Source of the DNA: JBQTIP01 sp052388025
GTDB taxonomy: Bacteria > Actinomycetota > UBA4738 > HRBIN12
NCBI GenBank assembly: GCA_052388025.1
Contig: JBQTIP010000122.1
Span: 1-12,175 of the forward strand
DNA length: 12,175 bases
Reading direction: 5' to 3'
Position 1 is the stretch's first letter. Each line of letters starts with the position of its first letter. Positions 5,278-11,260 of this stretch are shown here, piece after piece. Position numbers and translations under genes: made by a program. The notes beneath the pieces are model-generated. The model saw only the letters and a list, made by a program, of their open reading frames with translations, did not search any database and was not told the origin of the DNA.

Positions 5278-6843
5278 GTGAGCGTGGGAGAGCGGCGGGC
5301 GGCTCCCGCAAGGGCGGGTGCGGCGGCCGGCCTCGCGGGGGCAGGCGTAGCGCTCCTCGGGGCTGCCGCCATCCACACCGCGTTCCCCAAGATCCCGTTC
5401 GCGCCGGTCTCGGTGGCGCAAGCCGTGATCCGGAGCACCCCCGGCGGCGTCGCGACCTTCTTCATCGACCTCCTGCATCACCTGGCGCTGCCCCTCGTGG
5501 TGATCGGGACCACCCTCGGCTTCGCGGTGCTCAGCGCGGCGCTCGGCATGCTTCTCCCGGGCCTCGCGGGGCGGATACGCGGTGGCGCCTTCCCGGCCGC
5601 GCTGATGCTGGGAGCGCCCCTGTACGTCGTCGCCGTGCTCGCCATGAGGAGCGACTCGCAGGCGGTGGGTCGGGCCGCCTACGCAGCCGGCCTCGTTCCG
5701 GTATTCGGTCTCGCCGCGTGGGCCTCGGGCCGTGCCTTCCGGCGGATTCTGGCTCGGGCAGCGAGAGGCGGGGCCGACTCGTTCGACCCGGCTCGCCGCG
5801 AGGTCGTGCGGGCGCTCTGGGTCGGGGGTGCGGGCCTCCTCCTGGGATGGGCCGGGCTGGGTAGGCTGATCTTCCGGCGGCCCAACCCCGGGCGATTGCC
5901 GCTCCGCGTGCGGGACCTCTCGCCGGCCGTCGTGCCGACCCCCGCGCCGGGAGACGCTGCGTTCGGAGCCATCCCCGGGCTGTCGCCCGAGATCACGTCG
6001 AACGACCGCTTCTACGTGGTGGACGAGGAGATCCTTGATCCGGACGTCGACCCCGACGCCTGGACGCTTCGGATCGACGGCCTGGTCGAGCGCCCGTTCG
6101 AGCTCACCTACGACGAGCTCCTGGACCGGCCGGCGGTCGAGCGGTTCGTGACGCTCGAGTGCATCAGCAACCCGGTTGGGGGCGACCTCATCTCGACCGC
6201 GCGGTGGGCCGGCATCCCGCTCGCCTCGCTGCTCGGCTTGGGCGGGATCCGGGACGGCGCCGTGGAGGTCGTCTCGCGGGCCGTCGGCGGGTACTCGGAC
6301 TCTATCTCGGTCGAGGAGGCGATGAGGCCGACCACGCTCGTCGCCATCGGCATGAACGGCCGCGTCCTGTCGCGCGAGCACGGCTTCCCGGCTCGCCTGC
6401 TGGCGCCGGGCCACTACGGCATGAAGCAGCCGAAGTGGCTGGAGGCGATCGAGGTCGTCGACCGACCGTATACGGGATACTGGGAGGAGCGCGGCTGGTC
6501 GAAGGCCGCGGTCGTCAAGACCACGACCCGGATCGATACGGCCGCGAGGGCCGGCGGATCGCTCACGATCGCCGGCGTGGCGTTCGCCGGAGACCGCGGC
6601 ATCTCGCGAGTGGAGGTGTCGACCGACGGCGGGAGGACCTGGGCGGAGGCGGAGCTGAAGACCGCGAGATCGACGCACACGTGGAGGCTCTGGCGCTTCC
6701 CATTCGAGCCGGCCGACGAGGGGCCGTTTCGCGTTCTGGCCCGCGCCGAGGACGGCGAGGGCAACGTGCAGATCCAGGCAGTTGCCCCCCCGCATCCGAG
6801 CGGCGCGAGCGGCTACGACGAGGTGGAGATCGGTGGCCCGTAG
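5278..6843 (+). CDS. Membrane-anchored sulfite-oxidase-like molybdopterin oxidoreductase
   Basis: A 521-residue protein. The first about 200 residues hold some five hydrophobic segments (about 14-31, 60-95 in two parts, 105-123, 133-149 and 176-198). They are followed by a sulfite-oxidase-family molybdenum-cofactor domain (about 235-400). It shows the molybdenum-ligating Cys295 in LECISNPVGG (293-302), Arg309 in STARW (306-310) and HGFPARLLAPGHYGMKQPKW (368-387), which matches the cofactor-binding segment of the family. The last 100 residues form the Ig-like dimerisation domain, with VEVSTDGGRTWAEAEL (445-460). The family oxidises sulfite or other small oxo-substrates, but many bacterial members have no known substrate. 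There is no twin-arginine signal and no heme domain. The GTG start at 5278 follows a -10 box by six bases. An upstream in-frame start at 5167 would run into the ftsH coding region and is rejected. The sigma-factor gene overlaps its 3' end by 11 bases, so the two are almost certainly one transcript. Confidence 0.85.
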   Translation: MSVGERRAAPARAGAAAGLAGAGVALLGAAAIHTAFPKIPFAPVSVAQAVIRSTPGGVATFFIDLLHHLALPLVVIGTTLGFAVLSAALGMLLPGLAGRIRGGAFPAALMLGAPLYVVAVLAMRSDSQAVGRAAYAAGLVPVFGLAAWASGRAFRRILARAARGGADSFDPARREVVRALWVGGAGLLLGWAGLGRLIFRRPNPGRLPLRVRDLSPAVVPTPAPGDAAFGAIPGLSPEITSNDRFYVVDEEILDPDVDPDAWTLRIDGLVERPFELTYDELLDRPAVERFVTLECISNPVGGDLISTARWAGIPLASLLGLGGIRDGAVEVVSRAVGGYSDSISVEEAMRPTTLVAIGMNGRVLSREHGFPARLLAPGHYGMKQPKWLEAIEVVDRPYTGYWEERGWSKAAVVKTTTRIDTAARAGGSLTIAGVAFAGDRGISRVEVSTDGGRTWAEAELKTARSTHTWRLWRFPFEPADEGPFRVLARAEDGEGNVQIQAVAPPHPSGASGYDEVEIGGP

Positions 6844-7432
6844 CGCCGAGGGGATGACCGCGCCGGCGGACGATCCGGTCCTGCTCGCCAGGTTCGAGCG
6901 CGACGTCCTGCCGCTCATGCCCAGCCTGTACTCGGCTGCCATCCGCCTCACCCGGAACCCGACCGACGCCGAGGACCTGGTGCAGGAGACCTATCTCCGC
7001 GCGTACCGCGGGTTTGCCGGGTTCGAGGAGGGGACGAACCTCAAGGCCTGGATGTACCGGATCCTCACCAACACGTTCATCAACACGTATCGGAAGAAGC
7101 AGCGCGAGCCGCTCACGGTCTCGACCGACGAGGACATCGAGGACTGGTACCTGTACGACCGGCTGGGGGAGAGCGGTGTGGAGGCGTCGGCCGAGACTGA
7201 GGTGCTCGAGCGAATCCCCGACGAGGACGTGCAGGCGGCGCTCGAAGCGCTTCCCGAAGGATTCCGGCTCGCCGTCCTGCTCGCCGATGTGGAGGGGTTT
7301 TCGTACAAGGAGATCGCCGAGATCCTGGACATCCCCATCGGCACCGTGATGTCGAGGCTGCATCGTGGAAGAAGGGCGCTGGAAACGGCGTTGTGGGAGA
7401 CGGTACGGGAGCGTGGCCTTGTCACCGACTGA
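6833..7432 (+). CDS. ECF RNA polymerase sigma factor, SigR/SigH type
   Basis: A 199-residue ECF sigma factor. Region 2 includes LYSAAIRLTRNPTDAEDLVQ and the -10-recognition stretch GTNLKAWMYRILTNTFIN followed by YRKKQREP. Region 4 includes ALPEGFRLAVLLADVEGFSYKEIAE and IPIGTVMSRLHRGRRALE. These blocks match the actinobacterial SigR (Streptomyces) and SigH (Mycobacterium) group, which switches on thioredoxin, thiol and proteostasis genes under disulfide stress. The GTG at 6833 is chosen because GAGGTG (6820-6825) lies seven bases upstream, inside the molybdoenzyme gene. An ATG at 6854 would also be possible but has its purine-rich stretch directly abutting it. The anti-sigma gene overlaps the 3' end by 14 bases, which is the usual arrangement for this pair. 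Autoregulation is likely from family knowledge, but I found no clear SigR-type promoter in the window. Confidence 0.9.
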   Translation: MARSAEGMTAPADDPVLLARFERDVLPLMPSLYSAAIRLTRNPTDAEDLVQETYLRAYRGFAGFEEGTNLKAWMYRILTNTFINTYRKKQREPLTVSTDEDIEDWYLYDRLGESGVEASAETEVLERIPDEDVQAALEALPEGFRLAVLLADVEGFSYKEIAEILDIPIGTVMSRLHRGRRALETALWETVRERGLVTD

Positions 7433-7655
7433 CTGCGAACAGGTTCTCGAGCGGATCGAGCTCTTCCTCGACGGAGAGCTGGATGCCGTCGTGTGCGGCG
7501 AGATCCGGGAGCACCTTTCGGGATGCCATCCCTGCCTGGACCGCTCCGAGTTTCGCCAGCGGCTGAAGAAGCTGCTCGCGGCGAAGTGCGGCTGCGACGA
7601 GGTCCCTGCGGGCCTACGGCAGCGGGTGGAGTCGCTCCTTCACGAGACCTCCTGA
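7419..7655 (+). CDS. Zinc-binding anti-sigma factor, RsrA/RshA type
   Basis: A 78-residue protein with the zinc anti-sigma signature: Cys6, His32, Cys36 and Cys39 (HLSGCHPC). This reproduces, as I recall it, the spacing of the zinc ligands of Streptomyces RsrA (Cys11, His37, Cys41, Cys44). FLDGEL (16-21) and the late KCGCDEVPAGLRQRV segment (56-70) are also family-typical. In this family the reduced, zinc-bound protein holds the sigma factor. Oxidation forms a disulfide, releases zinc and frees sigma. Extra cysteines at 26, 57 and 59 are present; the last two roughly match a Cys pair in RsrA. The start is taken as TTG 7419, seven bases after GGGAG (7407-7411). Longer in-frame starts (GTG 7413, ATG 7365) lie deeper in the sigma gene, and 7413 has its ribosome site too close. 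It sits directly behind its sigma partner. Confidence 0.88.
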   Translation: MSPTDCEQVLERIELFLDGELDAVVCGEIREHLSGCHPCLDRSEFRQRLKKLLAAKCGCDEVPAGLRQRVESLLHETS

Positions 7656-7679
7656 CGTCCTACGGCCGTATCCTCGTCA
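7653..7679. repeat. Nested palindrome at end of anti-sigma gene
   Basis: A perfect 10-base palindrome, TACGGCCGTA (7661-7670), sits inside a second matching pair, TGACG (7653-7657) and CGTCA (7675-7679), offset by one base. The outer arm includes the stop codon of the anti-sigma gene. TATCCT (7668-7673), overlapping the palindrome, could be a -10 box for the small zinc-protein gene, which would make the palindrome an operator. A weak terminator is the other reading. Symmetry is seen; function is inferred. Confidence 0.3.
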
Positions 7680-7720
7680 CGGCGAGCGAACCGGGACTTC
7701 GCCCGCAGCGTATGGTCTGC

Positions 7721-7906
7721 ATGAAGGGAACCCGGCCCGGCCATCTCCCCGCACCGTCCAGCACGGAGGCACAGGGGAGGGTGTGCATACACCCGGGCTG
7801 CACGACGCGCCTTTCCATCTACAACACGGGCATGCGCTGCTGGCAGCACGCCGACTTCCGGTTCCCGAACTACCGTGGCAAGCGCCTCGCTCCTAGAACG
7901 CCGTAG
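7721..7906 (+). CDS. Small putative zinc-binding protein
   Basis: A small protein of 61 residues if started at ATG 7721 (64 from ATG 7712). I do not recognise it as a named family. The C-terminal half carries Cys22-x4-Cys27-x12-Cys40-x2-His43, a spacing suited to a single zinc ion in a treble-clef or zinc-ribbon-like fold. The intervening stretch TTRLSIYNTGMRCWQH (28-43) is well formed rather than low-complexity. A basic tail (RFPNYRGKRLAPR) follows and could contact nucleic acid. The first 20 residues are Pro/Ser/Gly-rich and may not be translated. Both ATGs lack a ribosome binding site, and a GTG at 7781 has AGGGGAGG directly adjacent, so the start is uncertain. It lies 65 bases after the anti-sigma gene and 79 bases before the deacetylase gene, on the same strand as both. 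Confidence 0.6.
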   Translation: MKGTRPGHLPAPSSTEAQGRVCIHPGCTTRLSIYNTGMRCWQHADFRFPNYRGKRLAPRTP

Positions 7907-7967
7907 CCGGCGACTTCGTTTGCTGTTCGCGGCGACCGTGGTGTGGTCCGAGCCCCCCCGTTCCCGA

Positions 7968-7973
7968 TAGTCT
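7968..7973 (+). promoter_or_regulatory. -10 box upstream of the deacetylase gene cluster
   Basis: TAGTCT lies twelve bases before the ATG at 7986, predicting an mRNA with a leader of only about six bases. No Shine-Dalgarno sequence is present in the gap (7907-7985). The -35 region is not recognisable. If real, this is the promoter of the whole run from the PIG-L deacetylase to the nitrilase. Confidence 0.4.
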
Positions 7974-7985
7974 TTCGCCTCACAT

Positions 7986-8705
7986 ATGGACGAGCTCGGA
8001 ACCATCCTCGGTGTGTGGGCCCATCCCGACGACGAAACCTATCTCACGGCCGGCCTCATGGCTCAGGCGGCGCGAGAGGGGTCGCGGGTCGTGTGCGTGA
8101 CGGCGACCCGAGGCGAGGAGGGGTCCTTCGACGAGGAGCGCTGGCCCACCGCCACGATGGGAAAGGTCCGGGAGGCCGAGCTGATGCGCTCTCTAGAGGT
8201 CCTCGGTGTCACCGAGCACGTCTGGCTCGACTACCACGACGGCACGTGCGCGTCGGTCGATCACGAGGAGGGTGTGGAACGGGTTCGGGCCATCATGGAG
8301 GAGGTAGCGCCCGACACGGTCCTCACCTTCGGCCCCGATGGCATGACGGACCACGCGGACCACAAGGCCGTCAGCGCGTGGACGACCGAAGCCTTCGCGC
8401 TAGCCGGCAAGCCCGGCGCGAAGCTCTACTACGCCACGATGACGCCCGACTGGGCGGAGCGATGGGTCCCAGTGTTCAACCGGTTCAACGTGTTCATGTC
8501 GCCCAACACGCCGCCCGTCACGCCGCGCGACGAGCTGGCCATCGCGTTCGCGCTGCCGCCGGACCTGATGGAGCTGAAGCTCCGAGCGATCTCGGAGCAC
8601 GTGAGCCAGGTGGAGGGCATGATGGAGGCCTTCGGCCCGGAGGTCTTCAAGGAGTCCGAGAAAGAGGAGACCTTCAGGCTCGTGTCGGAGAAATCTCCGG
8701 CATGA
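7986..8705 (+). CDS. PIG-L/LmbE-family zinc deacetylase
   Basis: A 239-residue enzyme of the PIG-L (LmbE-like) fold, which removes acyl groups from N-acetylglucosamine-like or other N-acyl substrates using one zinc ion. The signature AHPDDE (12-17) supplies His13 and Asp16 as metal ligands and Asp15 as the probable general base. The third ligand region is GPDGMTDHADH (116-126), with His123 or His126. TRGEEGS (41-47) is also typical. Actinobacterial relatives include MshB and Mca of mycothiol metabolism, but those are nearer 300 residues, so this is more likely a PIG-L enzyme of different specificity. The ATG at 7986 follows a -10 box by twelve bases. The stop codon overlaps the start of the decarboxylase gene (ATGA at 8702-8705), which implies coupled translation and a shared pathway. 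Confidence 0.88.
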   Translation: MDELGTILGVWAHPDDETYLTAGLMAQAAREGSRVVCVTATRGEEGSFDEERWPTATMGKVREAELMRSLEVLGVTEHVWLDYHDGTCASVDHEEGVERVRAIMEEVAPDTVLTFGPDGMTDHADHKAVSAWTTEAFALAGKPGAKLYYATMTPDWAERWVPVFNRFNVFMSPNTPPVTPRDELAIAFALPPDLMELKLRAISEHVSQVEGMMEAFGPEVFKESEKEETFRLVSEKSPA

Positions 8706-10213
8706 CCCCGGAGGCGCCTGAGCCGGTCCGCGACTTGGACTGGGACCACGTCCGGGCGCGCGCCTTCGCAGACCGCACGGTCGACCTCTGGGAGGAGCTC
8801 CTCGCGCGCCTGCGAGGGCTGCCCGTGACGCAGGCCGTGACCGAGGAGCAGGTTCGGGCGGCCGTGGCGCTCCCGGTCCCCGAGGAGCCGCTTGCCGACG
8901 ACGAGCTGTTCGCCTACCTGCGCGAGATGGTGTTCGAGCGGTCGATGTACCCGGGGCATCCGAGGTTCATGGCCTACATCAGCGGGAGCGGAACCGTGCC
9001 GGGGGCGGCGGCGGACCTCCTGGCGGCGGGCGTGAACATGAACCTCGGAGGATGGCGCCTCTCGCCGTCGGCGACGGAGATCGAGCTGCACCTCGCGAGG
9101 TGGTTCGCCCGGCAGTTCGGGCTCCCGGAGACCGCCGGCGGCCTCATGGTCTCCGGCGGGGCGATGGCCAGCTTCGTCGCGCTCAAGGTGGCCCGGGACC
9201 GGCGGGCCGGATGGGACGTGCGGCGGCAGGGGGTGTCGGCGGGGCCGCCGCTCGCGTTCTACATGTCCACGGAGGCGCATGTCGTGAGCGATCGGGCGGC
9301 CGACATGCTCGGGCTGGGGACCCAGGCCATGCGCAAGATCCCGGTTGGGGACGACTTTCGGCTTCGGACAGATCTCCTGCGCGAGGCGATCGCTCGCGAC
9401 CGCGCCGAAGGCGTCCGGCCCACGGCGGTGGTGGGTTCGGCCGGGACCGTGGCCACCGGCGCCATAGACCCGCTGGACGAGATCGCGGACGTCTGCGCGG
9501 ACGAAGGGCTCTGGTTCCACGTCGACGGTGCCTACGGGGGCCCGGCGGTGCTGGCCGACGACCTCCGGCCGTTGTTCGCCGGGATCGAGCGGGCCGACTC
9601 CATCGCGTTCGACCCGCACAAGTGGCTGTACACGCCGCACTCCGGCGGGTGCGTGCTGATGCGAGATTTCCAGCACCTCGCGGACTCGTTCGCCGTCCAC
9701 GCGACCTACGTCCATCAGGACAAGGAGCGAACCGGCCGGGGCATCGACTTCACGGACCTCGGACCGCAGTTCAGCCGAGGGTTCCAGGCGCTGAAGGTGT
9801 GGGTCTCGCTCCTGGCGCATGGCCGGAAGGCGTACGCGGCCCGCATCTCCCACGACGCGGCGCTCGCGAGGTACCTCGGCGGCCGCGCCGGGGAACGGCC
9901 CGAGTTCGAGCTCGCCGCGCCGGTCGTTCTCTCGATCTGCTGCTTCCGCTACGTCCCCGAGGACCTGCCAGAGGGCCCCGGGCGCGAGGAGTACCTGAGC
10001 ACGCTGAACGAGCGGCTGATGACCGAGATCCAGCTCGACGGCCGGGTCTTCTGCTCGAACGCCGTCCTCGGCGATCGCTTCGTGCTGCGCGCCTGCATCG
10101 TGAACTTCCGCACCGAGGCCGAGGACGTGGACGCGCTCCTGGATGTGGCGGCCGAGCTGGGATCGAAGCTCGACGCGGAGCTGCGTCCCGAGGCGCTCCG
10201 GGCGGCGGTATGA
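8702..10213 (+). CDS. PLP-dependent group II amino-acid decarboxylase-like enzyme
   Basis: A 503-residue fold-type I PLP enzyme of the aromatic-L-amino-acid/glutamate decarboxylase group. Visible features are HPRFMAYISGSGTVPGAAADLL (86-107), the phosphate-site region SGGAMASF (151-158) and His193, which would stack on the cofactor. Asp275 in HVDGAYGG (273-280) would bind the pyridine nitrogen, and Lys307 in AFDPHKW (302-308) would form the Schiff base. Length is typical for bacterial members. The flexible catalytic loop before SRGFQALKVW reads GIDFTDLGPQ. Aligned without gaps to the animal aromatic decarboxylase, Phe350 falls on the catalytic Tyr, a change known from aldehyde-producing plant relatives. 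Product (amine versus aldehyde) and substrate are therefore open. It overlaps the deacetylase by ATGA and the peptidase downstream by another ATGA, so it is the middle of a translationally coupled trio. No membrane segment or signal peptide is seen. Confidence 0.9.
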   Translation: MTPEAPEPVRDLDWDHVRARAFADRTVDLWEELLARLRGLPVTQAVTEEQVRAAVALPVPEEPLADDELFAYLREMVFERSMYPGHPRFMAYISGSGTVPGAAADLLAAGVNMNLGGWRLSPSATEIELHLARWFARQFGLPETAGGLMVSGGAMASFVALKVARDRRAGWDVRRQGVSAGPPLAFYMSTEAHVVSDRAADMLGLGTQAMRKIPVGDDFRLRTDLLREAIARDRAEGVRPTAVVGSAGTVATGAIDPLDEIADVCADEGLWFHVDGAYGGPAVLADDLRPLFAGIERADSIAFDPHKWLYTPHSGGCVLMRDFQHLADSFAVHATYVHQDKERTGRGIDFTDLGPQFSRGFQALKVWVSLLAHGRKAYAARISHDAALARYLGGRAGERPEFELAAPVVLSICCFRYVPEDLPEGPGREEYLSTLNERLMTEIQLDGRVFCSNAVLGDRFVLRACIVNFRTEAEDVDALLDVAAELGSKLDAELRPEALRAAV

Positions 10214-10953
10214 CCCCGCTCGCGATGGGGCTGCTCGGATCCGGGGAGTTCGACCCCTGGGCGGAGGAGGTGGACCGGTGGCTGCTGGGTCGCGCCCGTG
10301 GCGGCGACGGCCGCGTCCTGATCCTCCCGACGGCGAGCGCGCCCGATGGAGACGAAGTGTTCGAGATGTGGTCGGAGAAGGGGATGGCGCACTACGAGCG
10401 GCAAGGCATCCCCGCCGAGGTGCTCCCGCTCAAGACTCGAAAGGACGCGGATCGGGCCGATCTCACCGCGAAGCTGGAAGACGCCTCCATGGTGTTCTTC
10501 TCCGGAGGGAATCCCGCCTACCTGGCGGCGACGCTCGTCAACACTGGATTCTGGCGGGCGCTCCTTGCCGGGGTGGATCGGGGCCTGGCTTACGCGGGCT
10601 GCAGCGCAGGCGTGGCGTGCCTGCCGGACCTCGCGCCCGACAGCGGCATCACGAGCCTGGACGAGGCGGTTTGGCGTGCCGGGCTCGGCTTCTTTCACGA
10701 GGTGATCTTCATGCCGCACTGGAACGCGCTCGACTCCTTCATGCCCGGGCTCACCGACTTCGTGATCGCTTCGGTCCCGCCCGGCTCCCGGCTGTTCGCG
10801 ATCGAGGAGAACACCGCGGCGGTGGGGGACGGATACGAATGGTCGGTCTTGGGGGTCGGGAAGGTTCGTCTCTTGAGGGACGGGGGGTGGCGGGAGTTCT
10901 ATGGAGGGCAATCGTTCACGGAACACCTCATGGGGGGCGTTCCGGGCGCGTAG
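10210..10953 (+). CDS. Peptidase S51 (dipeptidase E/cyanophycinase-like) family protein
   Basis: A 247-residue protein with the class-I-glutaminase-like fold of the S51 peptidases. The nucleophile is Ser132 in AGCSAGV (129-135), a variant of the usual G-x-S-A-G. Other family marks are LGSGEF (9-14) at the N-terminus, VLILPTASA (36-44), FFSGGNPAYL (96-105), MPHWNALDSF (168-177) near the predicted catalytic His170, and AIEENTAAV (197-205). S51 enzymes cleave Asp-containing dipeptides, alpha-aspartyl bonds or cyanophycin. The real substrate here is unknown, and the enzyme may process an intermediate of the surrounding cluster. No signal peptide is seen. The ATG at 10210 overlaps the decarboxylase stop (ATGA). 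An in-frame extension far upstream exists but runs through the decarboxylase gene and is not real. Confidence 0.85.
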   Translation: MTPLAMGLLGSGEFDPWAEEVDRWLLGRARGGDGRVLILPTASAPDGDEVFEMWSEKGMAHYERQGIPAEVLPLKTRKDADRADLTAKLEDASMVFFSGGNPAYLAATLVNTGFWRALLAGVDRGLAYAGCSAGVACLPDLAPDSGITSLDEAVWRAGLGFFHEVIFMPHWNALDSFMPGLTDFVIASVPPGSRLFAIEENTAAVGDGYEWSVLGVGKVRLLRDGGWREFYGGQSFTEHLMGGVPGA

Positions 10954-10977
10954 GCGCGCGAACGGGAGGGAGGAGCC

Positions 10978-11250
10978 ATGGTGCTCGTGCAATTCCGGGT
11001 TACGGTTCCGCACGCGGAGCGGTTCAAGGCCGCGTTCGAGAAGCACCTGGAGGAGATGAGGTCGGACGGGGCGGTGAACCCGCAGCTCTGGTCCAGCGAG
11101 GCCGACCCGAACGAGCTGTCGATGATGGCGGAGTGGGAGTCCCACGACGCGATGATGGAGTCCTCGGACAAGCGCGGGGACGAGTTCCAGGCCGACGCCG
11201 GGACCGAGGGCCTCGAGTGGGAGACGCGCATCTGGCACCGCGTCGCCTGA
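10978..11250 (+). CDS. Small ABM-type (antibiotic biosynthesis monooxygenase-like) protein
   Basis: A 90-residue protein consistent with the dimeric alpha-beta-barrel ABM fold: a first strand MVLVQFRVTV, a helix (AERFKAAFEKHLEEM, 13-27), a strand around QLWSS, the block ELSMMAEWESHDAMMESSDK (46-65) and a last strand WETRIWHRV. Members include cofactor-free monooxygenases acting on polyketides and quinones, heme-degrading enzymes and many proteins of unknown role. No diagnostic catalytic residue can be assigned. The ATG at 10978 is preceded by a doubled purine-rich ribosome binding site (GGAGGG at 10965-10970 and AGGAG at 10971-10975), the strongest in the window, suggesting high expression. 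It sits 24 bases after the peptidase gene and 10 bases before the nitrilase gene, probably in the same transcript. Confidence 0.7.
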   Translation: MVLVQFRVTVPHAERFKAAFEKHLEEMRSDGAVNPQLWSSEADPNELSMMAEWESHDAMMESSDKRGDEFQADAGTEGLEWETRIWHRVA

Positions 11251-11260
11251 GGACGTGGTG

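Noticed and set aside
4615..6951. A 778-codon open frame on the minus strand across the ftsH start and the molybdoenzyme gene
   Set aside because: It is antisense to two well-supported genes, rich in Arg, Gly and Pro as expected for off-frame reading of GC-rich DNA, and shows no recognisable domain.
7943..8701. Upstream in-frame extension of the decarboxylase across the deacetylase gene
   Set aside because: The PIG-L deacetylase with its AHPDDE motif occupies this DNA in another frame. The ATGA overlap at 8702 gives a natural start.
7986..8705. Assignment of the deacetylase to mycothiol biosynthesis (MshB) or Mca
   Set aside because: The protein is about 60 residues shorter than those enzymes and I see no diagnostic residues. 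Closeness to a SigR-type sigma gene alone is not enough.
9052..10212. Long in-frame upstream extension of the S51 peptidase gene through the decarboxylase gene
   Set aside because: The extension is a compositional shadow. The peptidase family begins near the ATG at 10210, which forms an ATGA junction with the decarboxylase stop.
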